Below, piece by piece: positions 1 to 8,494 of a DNA stretch of 64,000 bases. The notes below the pieces were generated by a model, which saw nothing but the letters and a program-made list of their open reading frames with translations, did not search any database and was not told the DNA's origin. The translations under genes were made by a program, and so were the position numbers. The stretch is from Amphibacillus marinus (GTDB lineage: Bacteria > Bacillota > Bacilli > Bacillales > Amphibacillaceae): positions 620,001 through 684,000 of the forward strand of contig NZ_FODJ01000001.1 of the NCBI RefSeq assembly GCF_900110345.1. Direction: 5' to 3'. Numbering within the stretch: the first letter of the stretch is position 1; every line of letters begins with the position of its first letter.

Positions 1-186
1 TACTTCATAGCGACCATCATCAAATTCAATTGCAATAACTTGTCCTGGAAATTGTTGTGTAGCTAATTGCTCAGCTTCAGATTTTGTTATTCTCGCTTGG
101 GATGTTGTTGAGAGTCCTTGAAAAACAAGTAAAGCTATGACGAAGACCACCGCACCACCAATTAAACTAATTATCGCTTTTTTCAT
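1..186 (-). CDS. PepSY-domain membrane-anchored protein (partial, C-terminus off window)
   Basis: An open reverse-strand frame runs from base 1 up to an ATG at 186, so only the first 62 residues are seen. A second in-frame ATG lies at 192, but AGGAGG (195-200) is only 2 nt from it and 8 nt from the one at 186, so 186 is preferred. It begins MKKAIISLIGGAVVFVIALL, a single N-terminal membrane segment, then a PepSY-like start (ITKSEAEQLATQQFPGQV, followed by IEFDDGRYEV). It follows the histidine kinase by 89 nt on the same strand, the arrangement seen in Bacillus ykoGH/ykoI-type loci, so it may be a target or accessory of that two-component system (inference). Confidence 0.8.
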   Translation of the reverse strand, partial: MKKAIISLIGGAVVFVIALLVFQGLSTTSQARITKSEAEQLATQQFPGQVIAIEFDDGRYEV

Positions 187-275
187 TTTCATAACCTCCT
201 TATGTGATTATCTTTAGTTTACTTATTAAAAATGAAAAGACGCTTTAATTAAAATGAGAATTTGATGAGAAAAAA

Positions 276-1625
276 CTATTCCCTCAAGGTGAAGCTAAAG
301 GTTGATCCCTTTCCTACCTCACTTTCAATTGCAAGCTCACCACCATGAGCAGCAATAATTGCATGTGCAATAGCTAGACCTAAGCCACTTCCTCCAGTTC
401 CCCTGCTTCTTGCTTTATCAATCCGATAAAAACGATTAAAAATCTTAGCTTGCTCCTCAGCTGGTATACCTTCACCAAAATCGCTTACCGATAGCTTAAC
501 ACAGTCATTAAACTGCTGAACAACCACGTTAATTGGTTGTTCACTATACTTTTGAGCATTATCTAATAGAATGTAAAGTACCTGCTTTATTTTTTCACGG
601 TCAACAGACGCAAGGATAGCTGCTTGATCAGATTCAAAGGTAATGGTTCTGTTGTAAGTAAGCGAACAGGAACGAACAATCTCACGACATAGCTTAGCAA
701 TATCTACTGATTCAAATTTCAATTTATCTGCTCGGTCTAAGGTTGCTAATGCAAGCATTTGTTGAATGAGCTTGTCCATTCGGTTCGTCTCAAATTCAAT
801 GGCCTGCACAGACTCATTCAGTACTTCTGGCCTTGTCTGCCCCTGCCGCTTAATTAATTGAGCATAGCTCTTAATAATTGCTAATGGCGTTTTAAGTTCG
901 TGTGATGCATCCGCAACAAACTGCTTCTGTTTAAGAAAGTTGTCTTTAATACGACCATTCATCTCGTTATAGGTTAACCCAAGCTGAACGATTTCATCCT
1001 TCTCCTTACCTTTAATAACAAGGTCTTTCCATTGACCATTCTGCTGATTTTCTTGCATAACAGCATTTAGCCGGCCAATTGGTTTAATGACAATTTGGCC
1101 AATCCATTTGCCCGCAAGCCATGCAGGTATAACCATAATAAGAAGAGCGACAAAAAGAACGAGACTCAATGTTTCCATCACTTCATCAATTTGCTCTAAT
1201 GATTCAACAACTTCCAAGGTTACCACACTGCCATCGCTCCAGATAATTGGTCTGGACACTAAAGCATAATGCCCTAGCTGATTGTCAATCTTTTGAGCCT
1301 GATGGTGACTTGCTCGATAAATAGGTTCAATTGTTGTTAACTGTTGCTCTTTGGTAATCGCTTGTATGACAGCACCGTCAGGCCCAATGATTCTAATCAT
1401 TCCATCGGTTGGAAGATATGCTCTTAATAGCTGAATCGCATCAACACCTTGTCCTTCATCACTAGCTAATGCTTCCATGACAATGTCTGTTTGATCTACA
1501 ATGCGCGACATTTCTTGATTAACTGAAATAAATCGGAATGAAAAGTAAATTAAACTAAAGACAATAATAAGAAATAAGAGAAAAGTAGTAATTGAAGTTA
1601 ATACTGTTTTACCCTTAAGTGTCAT
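276..1625 (-). CDS. Sensor histidine kinase (HAMP, HisKA, HATPase_c)
   Basis: 449-aa membrane sensor kinase. Seen: TM1 about residues 10-33, an extracytoplasmic loop of about 120 residues, TM2 about 153-175, a HAMP segment after it, the phospho-acceptor H-box FVADASHELKTP (His242), N-box LLDNAQKYSE (Asn355), G1 DFGEGIP and G2 GTGGSGLGLA. It overlaps the upstream regulator gene by 11 bp, so the two are translationally coupled and surely partners. The signal is not evident from sequence; the downstream PepSY protein and the YkoH/ArlS-like layout point to envelope or metal sensing (inference). Confidence 0.95.
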   Translation of the reverse strand: MTLKGKTVLTSITTFLLFLIIVFSLIYFSFRFISVNQEMSRIVDQTDIVMEALASDEGQGVDAIQLLRAYLPTDGMIRIIGPDGAVIQAITKEQQLTTIEPIYRASHHQAQKIDNQLGHYALVSRPIIWSDGSVVTLEVVESLEQIDEVMETLSLVLFVALLIMVIPAWLAGKWIGQIVIKPIGRLNAVMQENQQNGQWKDLVIKGKEKDEIVQLGLTYNEMNGRIKDNFLKQKQFVADASHELKTPLAIIKSYAQLIKRQGQTRPEVLNESVQAIEFETNRMDKLIQQMLALATLDRADKLKFESVDIAKLCREIVRSCSLTYNRTITFESDQAAILASVDREKIKQVLYILLDNAQKYSEQPINVVVQQFNDCVKLSVSDFGEGIPAEEQAKIFNRFYRIDKARSRGTGGSGLGLAIAHAIIAAHGGELAIESEVGKGSTFSFTLRE

Positions 1626-2298
1626 GGTGATTCACCCTTAGCTTATAACCTACTCCTCTTACTGTTTGAATGAGCTCATAAGTCAGCTTTTGTCGTAAAT
1701 AACGGACATAAACATCAACAACATTAGTTTCACCAACATAATTAAAGCCCCATACTTCATTTAGAAGCTGCTCACGATGTAAAACATTTCCCTGGTTTAG
1801 TGCTAAATAATAAAGCAAATCAAATTCACGTTTAGTTAACTCAATTGCCTTACCCTGCCAATACACTTTATATTGATCTTGATCAATAATAAGCTCTCCG
1901 ATAGTAAGTTTTTTGCTACGGTGTGCTTGATCATTGGTCAATCTAATTTGCAAACGAATTCTTGCCAACAGCTCTTCAATCTCAAATGGTTTTGTGACAT
2001 AATCACTTGCGCCTAGATCTAGGCCTGAAACTTTATCAATGGTTCCATCTCTTGCTGTCAATAGAATAACTGGTGTTTGATTACCGATAGCCCTTATTCT
2101 GCGTAGGACCTCTATTCCACTTAAGCCCGGTAACATAATATCTAATAAAATTAATTGGTATTGGTTAGTTTGGATCATTTCAAATGCTTCTCGACCATTA
2201 TAGCTGACCGAGACCTGATAGCCCTCAAATTCCAATTCTAATTGCAAAGAACGCGCTAATTTATCTTCATCTTCAACAACTAAAATATGCACCGCCAT
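1615..2298 (-). CDS. OmpR/PhoB-family response regulator
   Basis: Receiver domain (acidic pair in VVEDEDKLA, phospho-acceptor Asp about residue 53 in LLDIMLPG, conserved Lys in SDYVTKPF) followed by a C-terminal winged helix (LTKREFDLLYYLA ... VRGVGYKLR). The start is taken as ATG 2298 with AAAGGGG 6 nt upstream; a GTG directly before it is in frame. First gene of a regulator, kinase, PepSY operon on the reverse strand. Confidence 0.95.
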   Translation of the reverse strand: MAVHILVVEDEDKLARSLQLELEFEGYQVSVSYNGREAFEMIQTNQYQLILLDIMLPGLSGIEVLRRIRAIGNQTPVILLTARDGTIDKVSGLDLGASDYVTKPFEIEELLARIRLQIRLTNDQAHRSKKLTIGELIIDQDQYKVYWQGKAIELTKREFDLLYYLALNQGNVLHREQLLNEVWGFNYVGETNVVDVYVRYLRQKLTYELIQTVRGVGYKLRVNHHDT

Positions 2299-2460
2299 CA
2301 CCTACCCCTTTATTAATTACTGTTAGTTTAGCATAATTGGCTACAATTAGTCGTTTATTCTTTACCAAATTGACAGTATTAGAAACGAAGTAGCTCAAAC
2401 GGCCTGTATAATAAGAGAAGAGACCTCGCTTTAAATAAATAATAAGATCTTCATTAAATA

Positions 2461-2668
2461 GTTTGATTAAACAAATATTTGTATGGCTTCTGCAACAGAG
2501 TGCCGCTTTTCGCTGGCACGGCCTAGGGCTCACACAGGTGTGAGTCAGTTAGACATTGCGACACGTGCTATTCTCGCAGGAGAAGGAAAACGACGAAAGC
2601 AATACATCACGTCGTACGCAAATAGATAGCTATTTGCGTGGCGTCGGCTCTTTTTTTTGCTTCCGCTT
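2461..2668 (-). repeat. Dispersed hairpin element, type 2 (copy E), with a degenerate internal cassette
   Basis: Read on the reverse strand it begins GCGGAAGCAAAAAAAAGAGC, carries a perfect 10-bp hairpin (ACGCAAATAG / CTATTTGCGT at about 2616-2639), then GAATAGCACGTG, then the cassette half GTCTAACTGACTCACAC with CTGTGTGAGCC, and closes with GCCATACAAATATTTG. The same order of blocks recurs at 14012-14137 and inside 26540-26955. It fills most of the 470-bp gap between the response regulator and the esterase; no gene is seen in that gap. The 86-aa frame across it is not credible. Confidence 0.7.
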
Positions 2669-2718
2669 AAACCTGGGAAATTAACTTACCGCCGTTAGTT
2701 GCTATCCAACCAAATCAA

Positions 2719-2744
2719 ACCCCAAAGAATATTACCTTTGGGGT
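2719..2744 (-). terminator. Rho-independent terminator of the esterase gene
   Basis: Perfect stem ACCCCAAAG / CTTTGGGGT with an 8-nt loop, 27 nt past the esterase stop, followed on the reverse strand by a short T-rich stretch. Confidence 0.7.
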
Positions 2745-2770
2745 AGACATACGTAACTAGAGCTATAACT

Positions 2771-3529
2771 TTAAAGAGGTAACCAATTAATGACATTCTG
2801 AATATGCTTATCCCAGTAACCCCATTCATGTGTACCCGGATCAAACACTGTTTTAACTTGAAACTCGGTCTGACCTACTCGTTCTTTAAAAGTAACATTT
2901 CCCTGATAAAGAAAATCCTCCGTGCCACAGGCTTGATAAAGCATTGGCTTGACTTGTGAATCTTGATTGTGCTGCTCGATAAGGTAGAGAATATCGTGCA
3001 TGGTACGACCCAATGGTTCATCACCAAAGGCGTGCTTCAAGGATTTAGCGATAGGCTCATCTATAGGTGTGAGCTCTTGGTGAGCAGCCAAATCGAGCAC
3101 GCCAGAAAGTGATGCAGCAGCGGCAAATTGATCTGGACAATTTAATGCCCATTTAAATGCACCGTATCCCCCCATGGATAACCCCGCTACAAAATTATCT
3201 ACTCTACGGTCAGACAATGGAAATAGCTTTCGAGCTAGAGCTGGTAATTCTTTTGTTAGGAATGTCCAATATTTCTTTCCATAAGTCATATCGGTATAAA
3301 AACTATGATCGACCTCTGGCATCACAACAGCAATTCCAGCCTCTTCAGCATATCTTTCAATTGATGTTCGTCGTGTCCACGCAGAGTGGTTATCACTATA
3401 ACCATGCAATAAATACAGTGTTTTATAGCCGTGTTCTTCAGTACTAAGCTCGCGATCTGGTATTAACACCGTCATCGTCGTATTTAAATTAAGAACAGTT
3501 GAAAAGAACTCACACGTTATTTTTGCCAT
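2771..3529 (-). CDS. Esterase, tributyrin esterase / esterase D family
   Basis: 252-aa alpha/beta hydrolase without signal peptide, so cytoplasmic. Visible: oxyanion region YLLHGYSDNHSAW, nucleophile elbow GLSMGGYG (Ser118), likely acid Asp205 in CGTEDF and His234 in DPGTHEWGYW. The family hydrolyses short-chain acyl esters, including acetyl or feruloyl groups; the exact substrate is not shown. GGAGG precedes the ATG. A cre-like box upstream shares 15 bp with one upstream of the xylanase at 57467-61042, hinting at a role in handling acylated xylo-oligosaccharides (inference). Confidence 0.88.
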   Translation of the reverse strand: MAKITCEFFSTVLNLNTTMTVLIPDRELSTEEHGYKTLYLLHGYSDNHSAWTRRTSIERYAEEAGIAVVMPEVDHSFYTDMTYGKKYWTFLTKELPALARKLFPLSDRRVDNFVAGLSMGGYGAFKWALNCPDQFAAAASLSGVLDLAAHQELTPIDEPIAKSLKHAFGDEPLGRTMHDILYLIEQHNQDSQVKPMLYQACGTEDFLYQGNVTFKERVGQTEFQVKTVFDPGTHEWGYWDKHIQNVINWLPL

Positions 3530-3548
3530 TCACTTGGCCTCCTTTTTT

Positions 3549-3566
3549 ATATAAAACGCTTTCAAT
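3549..3566 (-). promoter_or_regulatory. cre-like catabolite box upstream of the esterase
   Basis: Reverse strand reads ATTGAAAGCGTTTTATAT. The core TGAAAGCGTTTT fits the left and central part of the Bacillus cre consensus (TGNAARCGNWWWCA), but the final CA is missing. The 15-mer TGAAAGCGTTTTATA recurs exactly at 61123-61137 upstream of the xylanase. Confidence 0.55.
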
Positions 3567-3604
3567 CTATTTTTACACACTTATCGTTAAACTGCTACTT
3601 TTTT

Positions 3605-3637
3605 ATAGAAAAAACACACCCCAGTTAACATGGGGTG
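3605..3637 (-). terminator. Terminator after the 30-aa membrane peptide
   Basis: Stem CACCCCA (3617-3623) with TGGGGTG (3631-3637) and a 7-nt loop. On the reverse strand it is followed by TGTTTTTT. It lies 11 nt past the stop of the small peptide gene. Confidence 0.75.
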
Positions 3638-3648
3638 CGTTCATCTGT

Positions 3649-3741
3649 TCATAGACCTAAAAATGCAAGGACTGCAATAATCAACACAATCGGCGTGAAG
3701 ATAAAGAACCAAAAGAAGAGTAATGCTAAAGCTGCAATCAT
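3649..3741 (-). CDS. 30-aa hydrophobic membrane peptide
   Basis: ATG at 3741 with a good SD (GGGAGGGAT) 6-7 nt upstream and its own terminator downstream. The product begins MIAALALLFFWFFIFTPIVL and continues IIAVLAFLGL: one membrane span and almost nothing else. Such tiny peptides are common in Bacillaceae and many are sporulation- or stress-related; no function can be assigned. SD, start, stop and terminator together argue that it is real. Confidence 0.6.
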   Translation of the reverse strand: MIAALALLFFWFFIFTPIVLIIAVLAFLGL

Positions 3742-3952
3742 GCTTATCCCTCCCTTCTATCAACTTGTATGGCCTCACATCAATAGCGTATTCTAGCTCA
3801 CAATCATTGATTGGTTAAATCTCCTGCCTCTACTATAAATCCATATTTGTCTGCTAGATTATAGCCTTTTTTATTCCTTCTGAGTTAAATGACTGAAATA
3901 GATTTTATTATTTGCATAGATATAGAGTAGCAGACTGAAAGGAGTTGATACT

Positions 3953-4357
3953 TTGGTTGAAGAAATAGCGCAATTTAAACGGGATCATAACGGGAAATTT
4001 CGCAGGATATGGCCAGAAGATCAAGAAGGTTCGTCACATTTGCCTAAATATCAATCGTTAATTAGCATTGACGCAGATTCTTTCCAAATCTTATTTAAAA
4101 AAATAAAAGAAAATGAGCTACTAGCTAGCTTCTTAAAATTTGGCTATCAAAAATTACAGAGCTTACTCTTAGAAGCTTTTCTTGACAAGGGGTTGAATAA
4201 AGTGACAGAAGAGAAAGATGATTTCTTAACTAAAATTGTTGGTCAGTTAAAGGATAACCCGAAGATTCTAGACGAATCATTTGATATGTTTAAATCATTA
4301 ATAGAAAATGATCAAATAACTGATTTGTTCAAACAGTTCTCACAAGAAAAAGATTAG
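3953..4357 (+). CDS. Hypothetical 134-aa soluble protein
   Basis: TTG start with AAAGGAG (3938-3944) 8 nt upstream. Charged, helix-rich sequence with no signal peptide or membrane span; it opens with HNGKFRRIWPEDQEG and ends acidic and lysine-rich. I do not recognise the family. It stands alone between oppositely oriented genes. The 250 bp that follow, up to the AEC carrier, hold no gene that I can see. Confidence 0.65.
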   Translation: MVEEIAQFKRDHNGKFRRIWPEDQEGSSHLPKYQSLISIDADSFQILFKKIKENELLASFLKFGYQKLQSLLLEAFLDKGLNKVTEEKDDFLTKIVGQLKDNPKILDESFDMFKSLIENDQITDLFKQFSQEKD

Positions 4358-4609
4358 TCAATTAAGAGAGGACACTCCTACTGTAGCTATTCATAGTGCA
4401 TTCAGTGCTAGCAACTGAGATATACCCGCTTTCACCATAGCAAACCGACAGACATGATGACACGATTTCTGCTCTTAGTCAAACGACTATGTCATACATT
4501 ATCAGCTTTTGTCTAGAGCTTTGTATATTTCAGTTGCTGTATTTTAAACACAAAAAAGCTTGGTTAATTATTATGATTCCTTGTTTATCTTTGGTCTTCG
4601 CCAATGTTC

Positions 4610-5521
4610 CTAAACGGTCAAGTTTACAATGATCCAAATTAATAAAAAGCTGAGCAACATGGTGACATTGGAAACAGTTCCAATAAAACGCTTGTCATAG
4701 CCAAACTCAACACCATAAGGAATTAACGATAGTGGAATTGGTAATATTAGACCTATTAATAGAGTTAATTTAATCATCTCACTAACTGGTAGAAAAACAT
4801 ACAAACTAGTACCTATTAGTATAGCTACTCCATACCTTAGCCCAATATAACTTAGAATCATTTTGACATAAGCCTTGTTGAAACGTAAATCAACATAGAG
4901 GCCAAGCAATAAGAGTGACAGGGGCATATTTGCAACTGCAATAGTTGAAGCTGTGTTAAGTACAACATTCGGTAATTCGAAACTGAGCATGTTTATGGCA
5001 AAAATAAAAAAATAAGTCATTAGCGGTACCGAACGGGTTAGCTTCTTCAGCGCGACAGCCAACGTGAGCTGACTTTGATCATCTGCATAGTAGCTTCCTA
5101 GTAAATAAGAGAGGCCAAAAACAATAAAGGCGTTTCCCACATCTAGCATTCCAAAATATTTAATCCCTTCGACACCCCAAACTCCTTCCACCAGAGGATA
5201 CGCAAACAATGCCACATTAAAACCCGGCATCATCATAACAAGCATTCCCTTAATGGTCTTCGATTTATTTGCAAAAAAGAGAATACCTACAATTGCAAAA
5301 ACAAATCCAAAGACAAGACCTGAAACCACAACAATTAACAGTGACCAATCAAAGATAATATTATGAAAAGATATAATAATTAACGCAGGTAAGGTTAGAT
5401 TAAAGACTACTCTTGATACCGCCTCCCCGTCTGACTCCTTAAGCAGACCAGTTTGTTTTAAAATAAAACCTACGAAAATAATTGAGATTGACAAAATAAA
5501 TTGTTGATTAAAACCTGCCAA
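4610..5521 (-). CDS. AEC (auxin efflux carrier) family transporter
   Basis: 303-aa protein with about ten hydrophobic segments in the AEC layout: an N-terminal half beginning FILSISIIFVGFILKQTGLL, with PALIIISFHNIIF, a soluble central loop (YYADDQSQ), and a second five-helix half. Bacterial AEC proteins export or import organic acids such as malate or malonate; the substrate is not evident here. TTG start with AGGGATG upstream. Confidence 0.82.
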   Translation of the reverse strand: MAGFNQQFILSISIIFVGFILKQTGLLKESDGEAVSRVVFNLTLPALIIISFHNIIFDWSLLIVVVSGLVFGFVFAIVGILFFANKSKTIKGMLVMMMPGFNVALFAYPLVEGVWGVEGIKYFGMLDVGNAFIVFGLSYLLGSYYADDQSQLTLAVALKKLTRSVPLMTYFFIFAINMLSFELPNVVLNTASTIAVANMPLSLLLLGLYVDLRFNKAYVKMILSYIGLRYGVAILIGTSLYVFLPVSEMIKLTLLIGLILPIPLSLIPYGVEFGYDKRFIGTVSNVTMLLSFLLIWIIVNLTV

Positions 5522-5639
5522 GGATAATCATCCCTTCTAGATATGTATGAAAACAAAATAAATTAATAAACAGCTACATGCATGAATTACACCAGTACTT
5601 ATACTAGTTTCAAACTCGAATATTAAGAAAGGGACTAGT

Positions 5640-5860
5640 AAATGAACCCGATCTGTCAGCCAATGGACTTGCTCTCACCCACCGACACAAAAGCGTCATC
5701 ACCTCAGGCTCATGGTTAGCGTGACACTAAATATGGATATAGAATGTTAGACTAAGTACGCGACGCCTCGTCGCACCACGTAACTAGCTCAGGTCCTGTG
5801 AGCTTAAAGATGTCACATTAGTGCCCGTAAGCGAACGAAGTGCTAGGTGCGCTATACTAA
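5640..5860 (+). repeat. Solo palindromic cassette (copy D), degenerate
   Basis: Within the 555-bp gap before the HAD gene. GCGTGACACTAAATATGG, then GAATGTTAGACTAAG, TACGCGACG ... CGTCGCA, then CCTGTGAGC and GATGTCAC. It matches the internal cassette of the elements at 26540-26955 and 52211-52589, but without the GGGACA terminal repeats. The outer GTGACA / TGTCAC pair closes the fold. The rest of the gap (5522-5639 and 5861-6076) holds no gene. Confidence 0.65.
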
Positions 5861-6076
5861 CCATTATATTAATTGTTAACAACAATCCAACACATACAAA
5901 AAAAAGAAACATATATACGCTCGTTTTTTAAATTGAATATTGCATGGTGAAATTGATTCACATCTGTGACTTTTTAATTCTTAACATTCTTTTTACACTA
6001 TGTTAGACGGTAGAACATGATTAACTATATCATAGTATGGTAGAATAGAGCGAGAAATGATGAAAAGGAGAACGAC

Positions 6077-6865
6077 ATGAAGCAATATAAAATTCTATTT
6101 CTTGATGTTGATGGTACAATTCTAACAAGTGAACATGCTATTCAACCATCGACCGTCACCGCGATTCACTTGGCTAAAGAACAAGGGATAAAAGTATTTC
6201 TGGCAACCGGTAGACCAATACATGAGCTGGATGATTTAAGTCAAAGACTTGGGATTACTGCTATAATTGGCTACAACGGTGCTTTTGCAACCGATAACGG
6301 TAAAGAATTGTACAATAAGACAATTGATCCTATGCTCGTTGATTCCTATCAGAAAACCGCACAACAATACAACCATGACATTGTACTTTACACACGTAAT
6401 GCCAATCTATTTACAAGAACCGAACCCCCATATGTAAAAGACCTAATTAGAGTTGTTAATATGAAAAAGAATTTCCTATATCAAAAGGCACATAGACATG
6501 ACATTCTCGGTATGACAATGATGAATGTCGAGCAAGATCAGATTCAACTTTATACTAAGAACGAGTCACTATTTTTTTCACCTGTTATAGTCGCCGGTTT
6601 AGAAAAAACTTATGATGTTATCCAACGGGATGTAAATAAAGGAACAGCCGTCACAGAGATTCTTAATGCTTTAGCAATAAGACCTGAGCAGGCGATTGCC
6701 TTTGGTGATGGATTAAACGATCGGGAAATGCTCTCAATAGTGGGTCAGGGCTTCGCGATGGGAAATGCTCATCCGGATCTGTTTCAATATGCAAGTATGC
6801 AAACAACATCAGTCGATGACAACGGTATTTATAATGGATTAAGAAAACTAGGATTAGTTGAATAA
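6077..6865 (+). CDS. Cof-type HAD-IIB phosphatase
   Basis: 262 aa. Motif I FLDVDGTI (nucleophile Asp10), motif II ATGRP, a C2-type cap in the middle, a conserved Lys in VNKGTAV, and motif IV FGDGLNDREML. This family removes phosphate from sugar phosphates, flavin or pyridoxal phosphates; substrates are broad and cannot be read from sequence. AAGGAG lies 8 nt before the ATG. One of three paralogous types in this window (also 7090 and 21150), about 200 bp from the next, but not obviously in one operon. Confidence 0.92.
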   Translation: MKQYKILFLDVDGTILTSEHAIQPSTVTAIHLAKEQGIKVFLATGRPIHELDDLSQRLGITAIIGYNGAFATDNGKELYNKTIDPMLVDSYQKTAQQYNHDIVLYTRNANLFTRTEPPYVKDLIRVVNMKKNFLYQKAHRHDILGMTMMNVEQDQIQLYTKNESLFFSPVIVAGLEKTYDVIQRDVNKGTAVTEILNALAIRPEQAIAFGDGLNDREMLSIVGQGFAMGNAHPDLFQYASMQTTSVDDNGIYNGLRKLGLVE

Positions 6866-7089
6866 ATGGGTTAAATTAGCTTCATTATATAATATTCAAC
6901 TTTACTAAAAGAACGATTACTTGAACCAACTTGACAATTTAATACCACATCAGTAAAAATAAATGTTTTTTATGTGTTTTGAATATTTTCGAATAAGCAA
7001 TTATAAAATACATCTATTTATGTGGTTTTTCAGAAAAAAAGTAACCTATCAACATTTAACTATTGAGGTAAAAGTGAGGAGAATTATTA

Positions 7090-7944
7090 ATGATTAAACT
7101 TATTGCAACAGATTTGGATGGTACGTTACTCTCTCAAGTGGGAGAGGTCAGTGAGCGAAATGTTCAGGCAATTCGCCAAGCACAAGCTGCTGGAATTGAG
7201 GTTGTCGTCGCAACAGGACGATCTTATAAATCTGCTTTTGAGCCAATAAATAAAGCCGGTCTAAGCTGTCCTATTATTTGCTTGAACGGGGCAAATATTT
7301 ATAACATTGCTGGTGAACAGTTAAGACATATAACGATGACTAAAAAAATAGCGTTAGAAATATTTGAGGTTGTCAATCGTGAAAATGCTTATTTTGAACT
7401 ATACACAAACAAAGGTGTTTATTCACAAGATCGTGAGAATTTTCTAGATGTTATCATTAATATTATGCTGTCGGCACACCCTGAAATTACGAGAGCAGAA
7501 ATTGAAAAAAGAGCAGAGCAACGCTTTCAAGAGGAGTCATTTGTTTTTACAAATGACTTTAGAGCAGTTATTAATGATCCTGAAATCGAAGTGTTTAAAG
7601 CATTAGCCTTCTCTCTTGAGGCTGATGGATTAGTACGAATTAAACAGCCATTTTTAAATCGTCAAGATTTAACTGTTACTTCATCAGGTTTTGATAATGT
7701 TGAATTTAACCATCCTGAAGCTCAAAAGGGTATTGCCTTAGAACAATTTGCTAGCCAATACAAGATTTCTTTGCAAGAAATAATGGCGATCGGAGACAAT
7801 TATAATGATGTGTCTATGCTTGATGTGGTCGGCAGGAGCGTCGCCATGGGAAATGCTGAAGCTGGTGTGAAAAAAAGATGTAAGTATGTCACTGCTTCAA
7901 ATATTGAAGATGGGGTTGCTCAAGCAATTGAAGCCATCCTCTAG
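7090..7944 (+). CDS. Cof-type HAD-IIB phosphatase
   Basis: 284 aa with motif I TDLDGTLL, motif II VATGRS, the cap domain between, HPEAQKGIAL (motif III Lys) and IGDNYNDVSML (motif IV). GAGGAG precedes the ATG. Sequence around the motifs resembles the YxeH/YidA-like sugar-phosphatase group, but the substrate is open. Confidence 0.92.
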   Translation: MIKLIATDLDGTLLSQVGEVSERNVQAIRQAQAAGIEVVVATGRSYKSAFEPINKAGLSCPIICLNGANIYNIAGEQLRHITMTKKIALEIFEVVNRENAYFELYTNKGVYSQDRENFLDVIINIMLSAHPEITRAEIEKRAEQRFQEESFVFTNDFRAVINDPEIEVFKALAFSLEADGLVRIKQPFLNRQDLTVTSSGFDNVEFNHPEAQKGIALEQFASQYKISLQEIMAIGDNYNDVSMLDVVGRSVAMGNAEAGVKKRCKYVTASNIEDGVAQAIEAIL

Positions 7945-8062
7945 AAGCTGATTAGTCACTACATACCGTTAATTTAGCTAAGTCCAGGCAATTGCTACTC
8001 GACTTATCTTGTTTACTGCAAATTTCCAGGCTTACTTTCTTAAAAATAGGGGCATATGCCCT

Positions 8063-8090
8063 AACAAAGTTTGTAAGCGGGCATATGCTA
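8063..8090 (+). promoter_or_regulatory. Sigma-K-like promoter before the YjcZ-type peptide
   Basis: AACA (8063-8066), a 15-nt spacer, then CATATGCTA (8082-8090), against the sigma-K consensus mACm, 16 nt, CATAnnnTA. A palindromic GGGGCATATGCCC lies just upstream (8048-8061). The spacer is one short of ideal. Fits late mother-cell expression of the downstream peptide (inference). Confidence 0.45.
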
Positions 8091-8120
8091 AAGTAAATAG
8101 AGGTAAGGTGGTGAATTAGT

Positions 8121-8240
8121 ATGTACGGTTGCGGATGTCAATACCCTCAGCCATCCTGTGGTGGTGGCTTCGGTGGCGGGTTTGCTTTAATTGTGGTGCT
8201 CTTCATTTTATTAATTATTGTTGGTGCTTCTTTTTATTGA
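8121..8240 (+). CDS. YjcZ-family sporulation peptide (39 aa)
   Basis: ATG with AAGGTGGTG upstream. Starts [10 protein letters not shown], then a cysteine- and glycine-rich stretch ([18 protein letters not shown]), then a C-terminal membrane span ending IIVGASFY. This Gly-rich head followed by [11 protein letters not shown] is the hallmark of the YjcZ/tiny transmembrane sporulation family of Bacillaceae. Absence of a larger frame and the sigma-K-like promoter support it. It shows the host is a spore former. Confidence 0.85.
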   Translation: MYGCGCQYPQPSCGGGFGGGFALIVVLFILLIIVGASFY

Positions 8241-8319
8241 TGCACAGTAATTTCCCTGTAGAAACGGGTACTCATTAATTGATGATAACGAGAAAAGTAA
8301 CGTAGATCAAGCTAGAAGT

Positions 8320-8366
8320 GAAGCGGTATTTCAAGACTTATCTTGAATAGATATCGCTTCGCTTTT
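8320..8366 (+). terminator. Terminator after the sporulation peptide
   Basis: Long stem GAAGCG ... TTCAAGA / TCTTGAA ... CGCTTC (8320-8360) with a CTTA loop, followed by TTTTT. Confidence 0.75.
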
Positions 8367-8494
8367 TAACGTTAAAATAGGTTTTTATTTCCACACAATA
8401 ACCAAAACTATTGCTCTCCAAAAATAAAACATCGCATTTTTATTTTTTTTTTGCTATGATAAAAAAGTATATTGACATGAGAGGGGACTGGATA

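Noticed and set aside
2273-2533. 86-aa reverse-strand frame
   Set aside because: It runs through the dispersed hairpin element and overlaps the response-regulator start; cysteine-rich nonsense composition and no SD.
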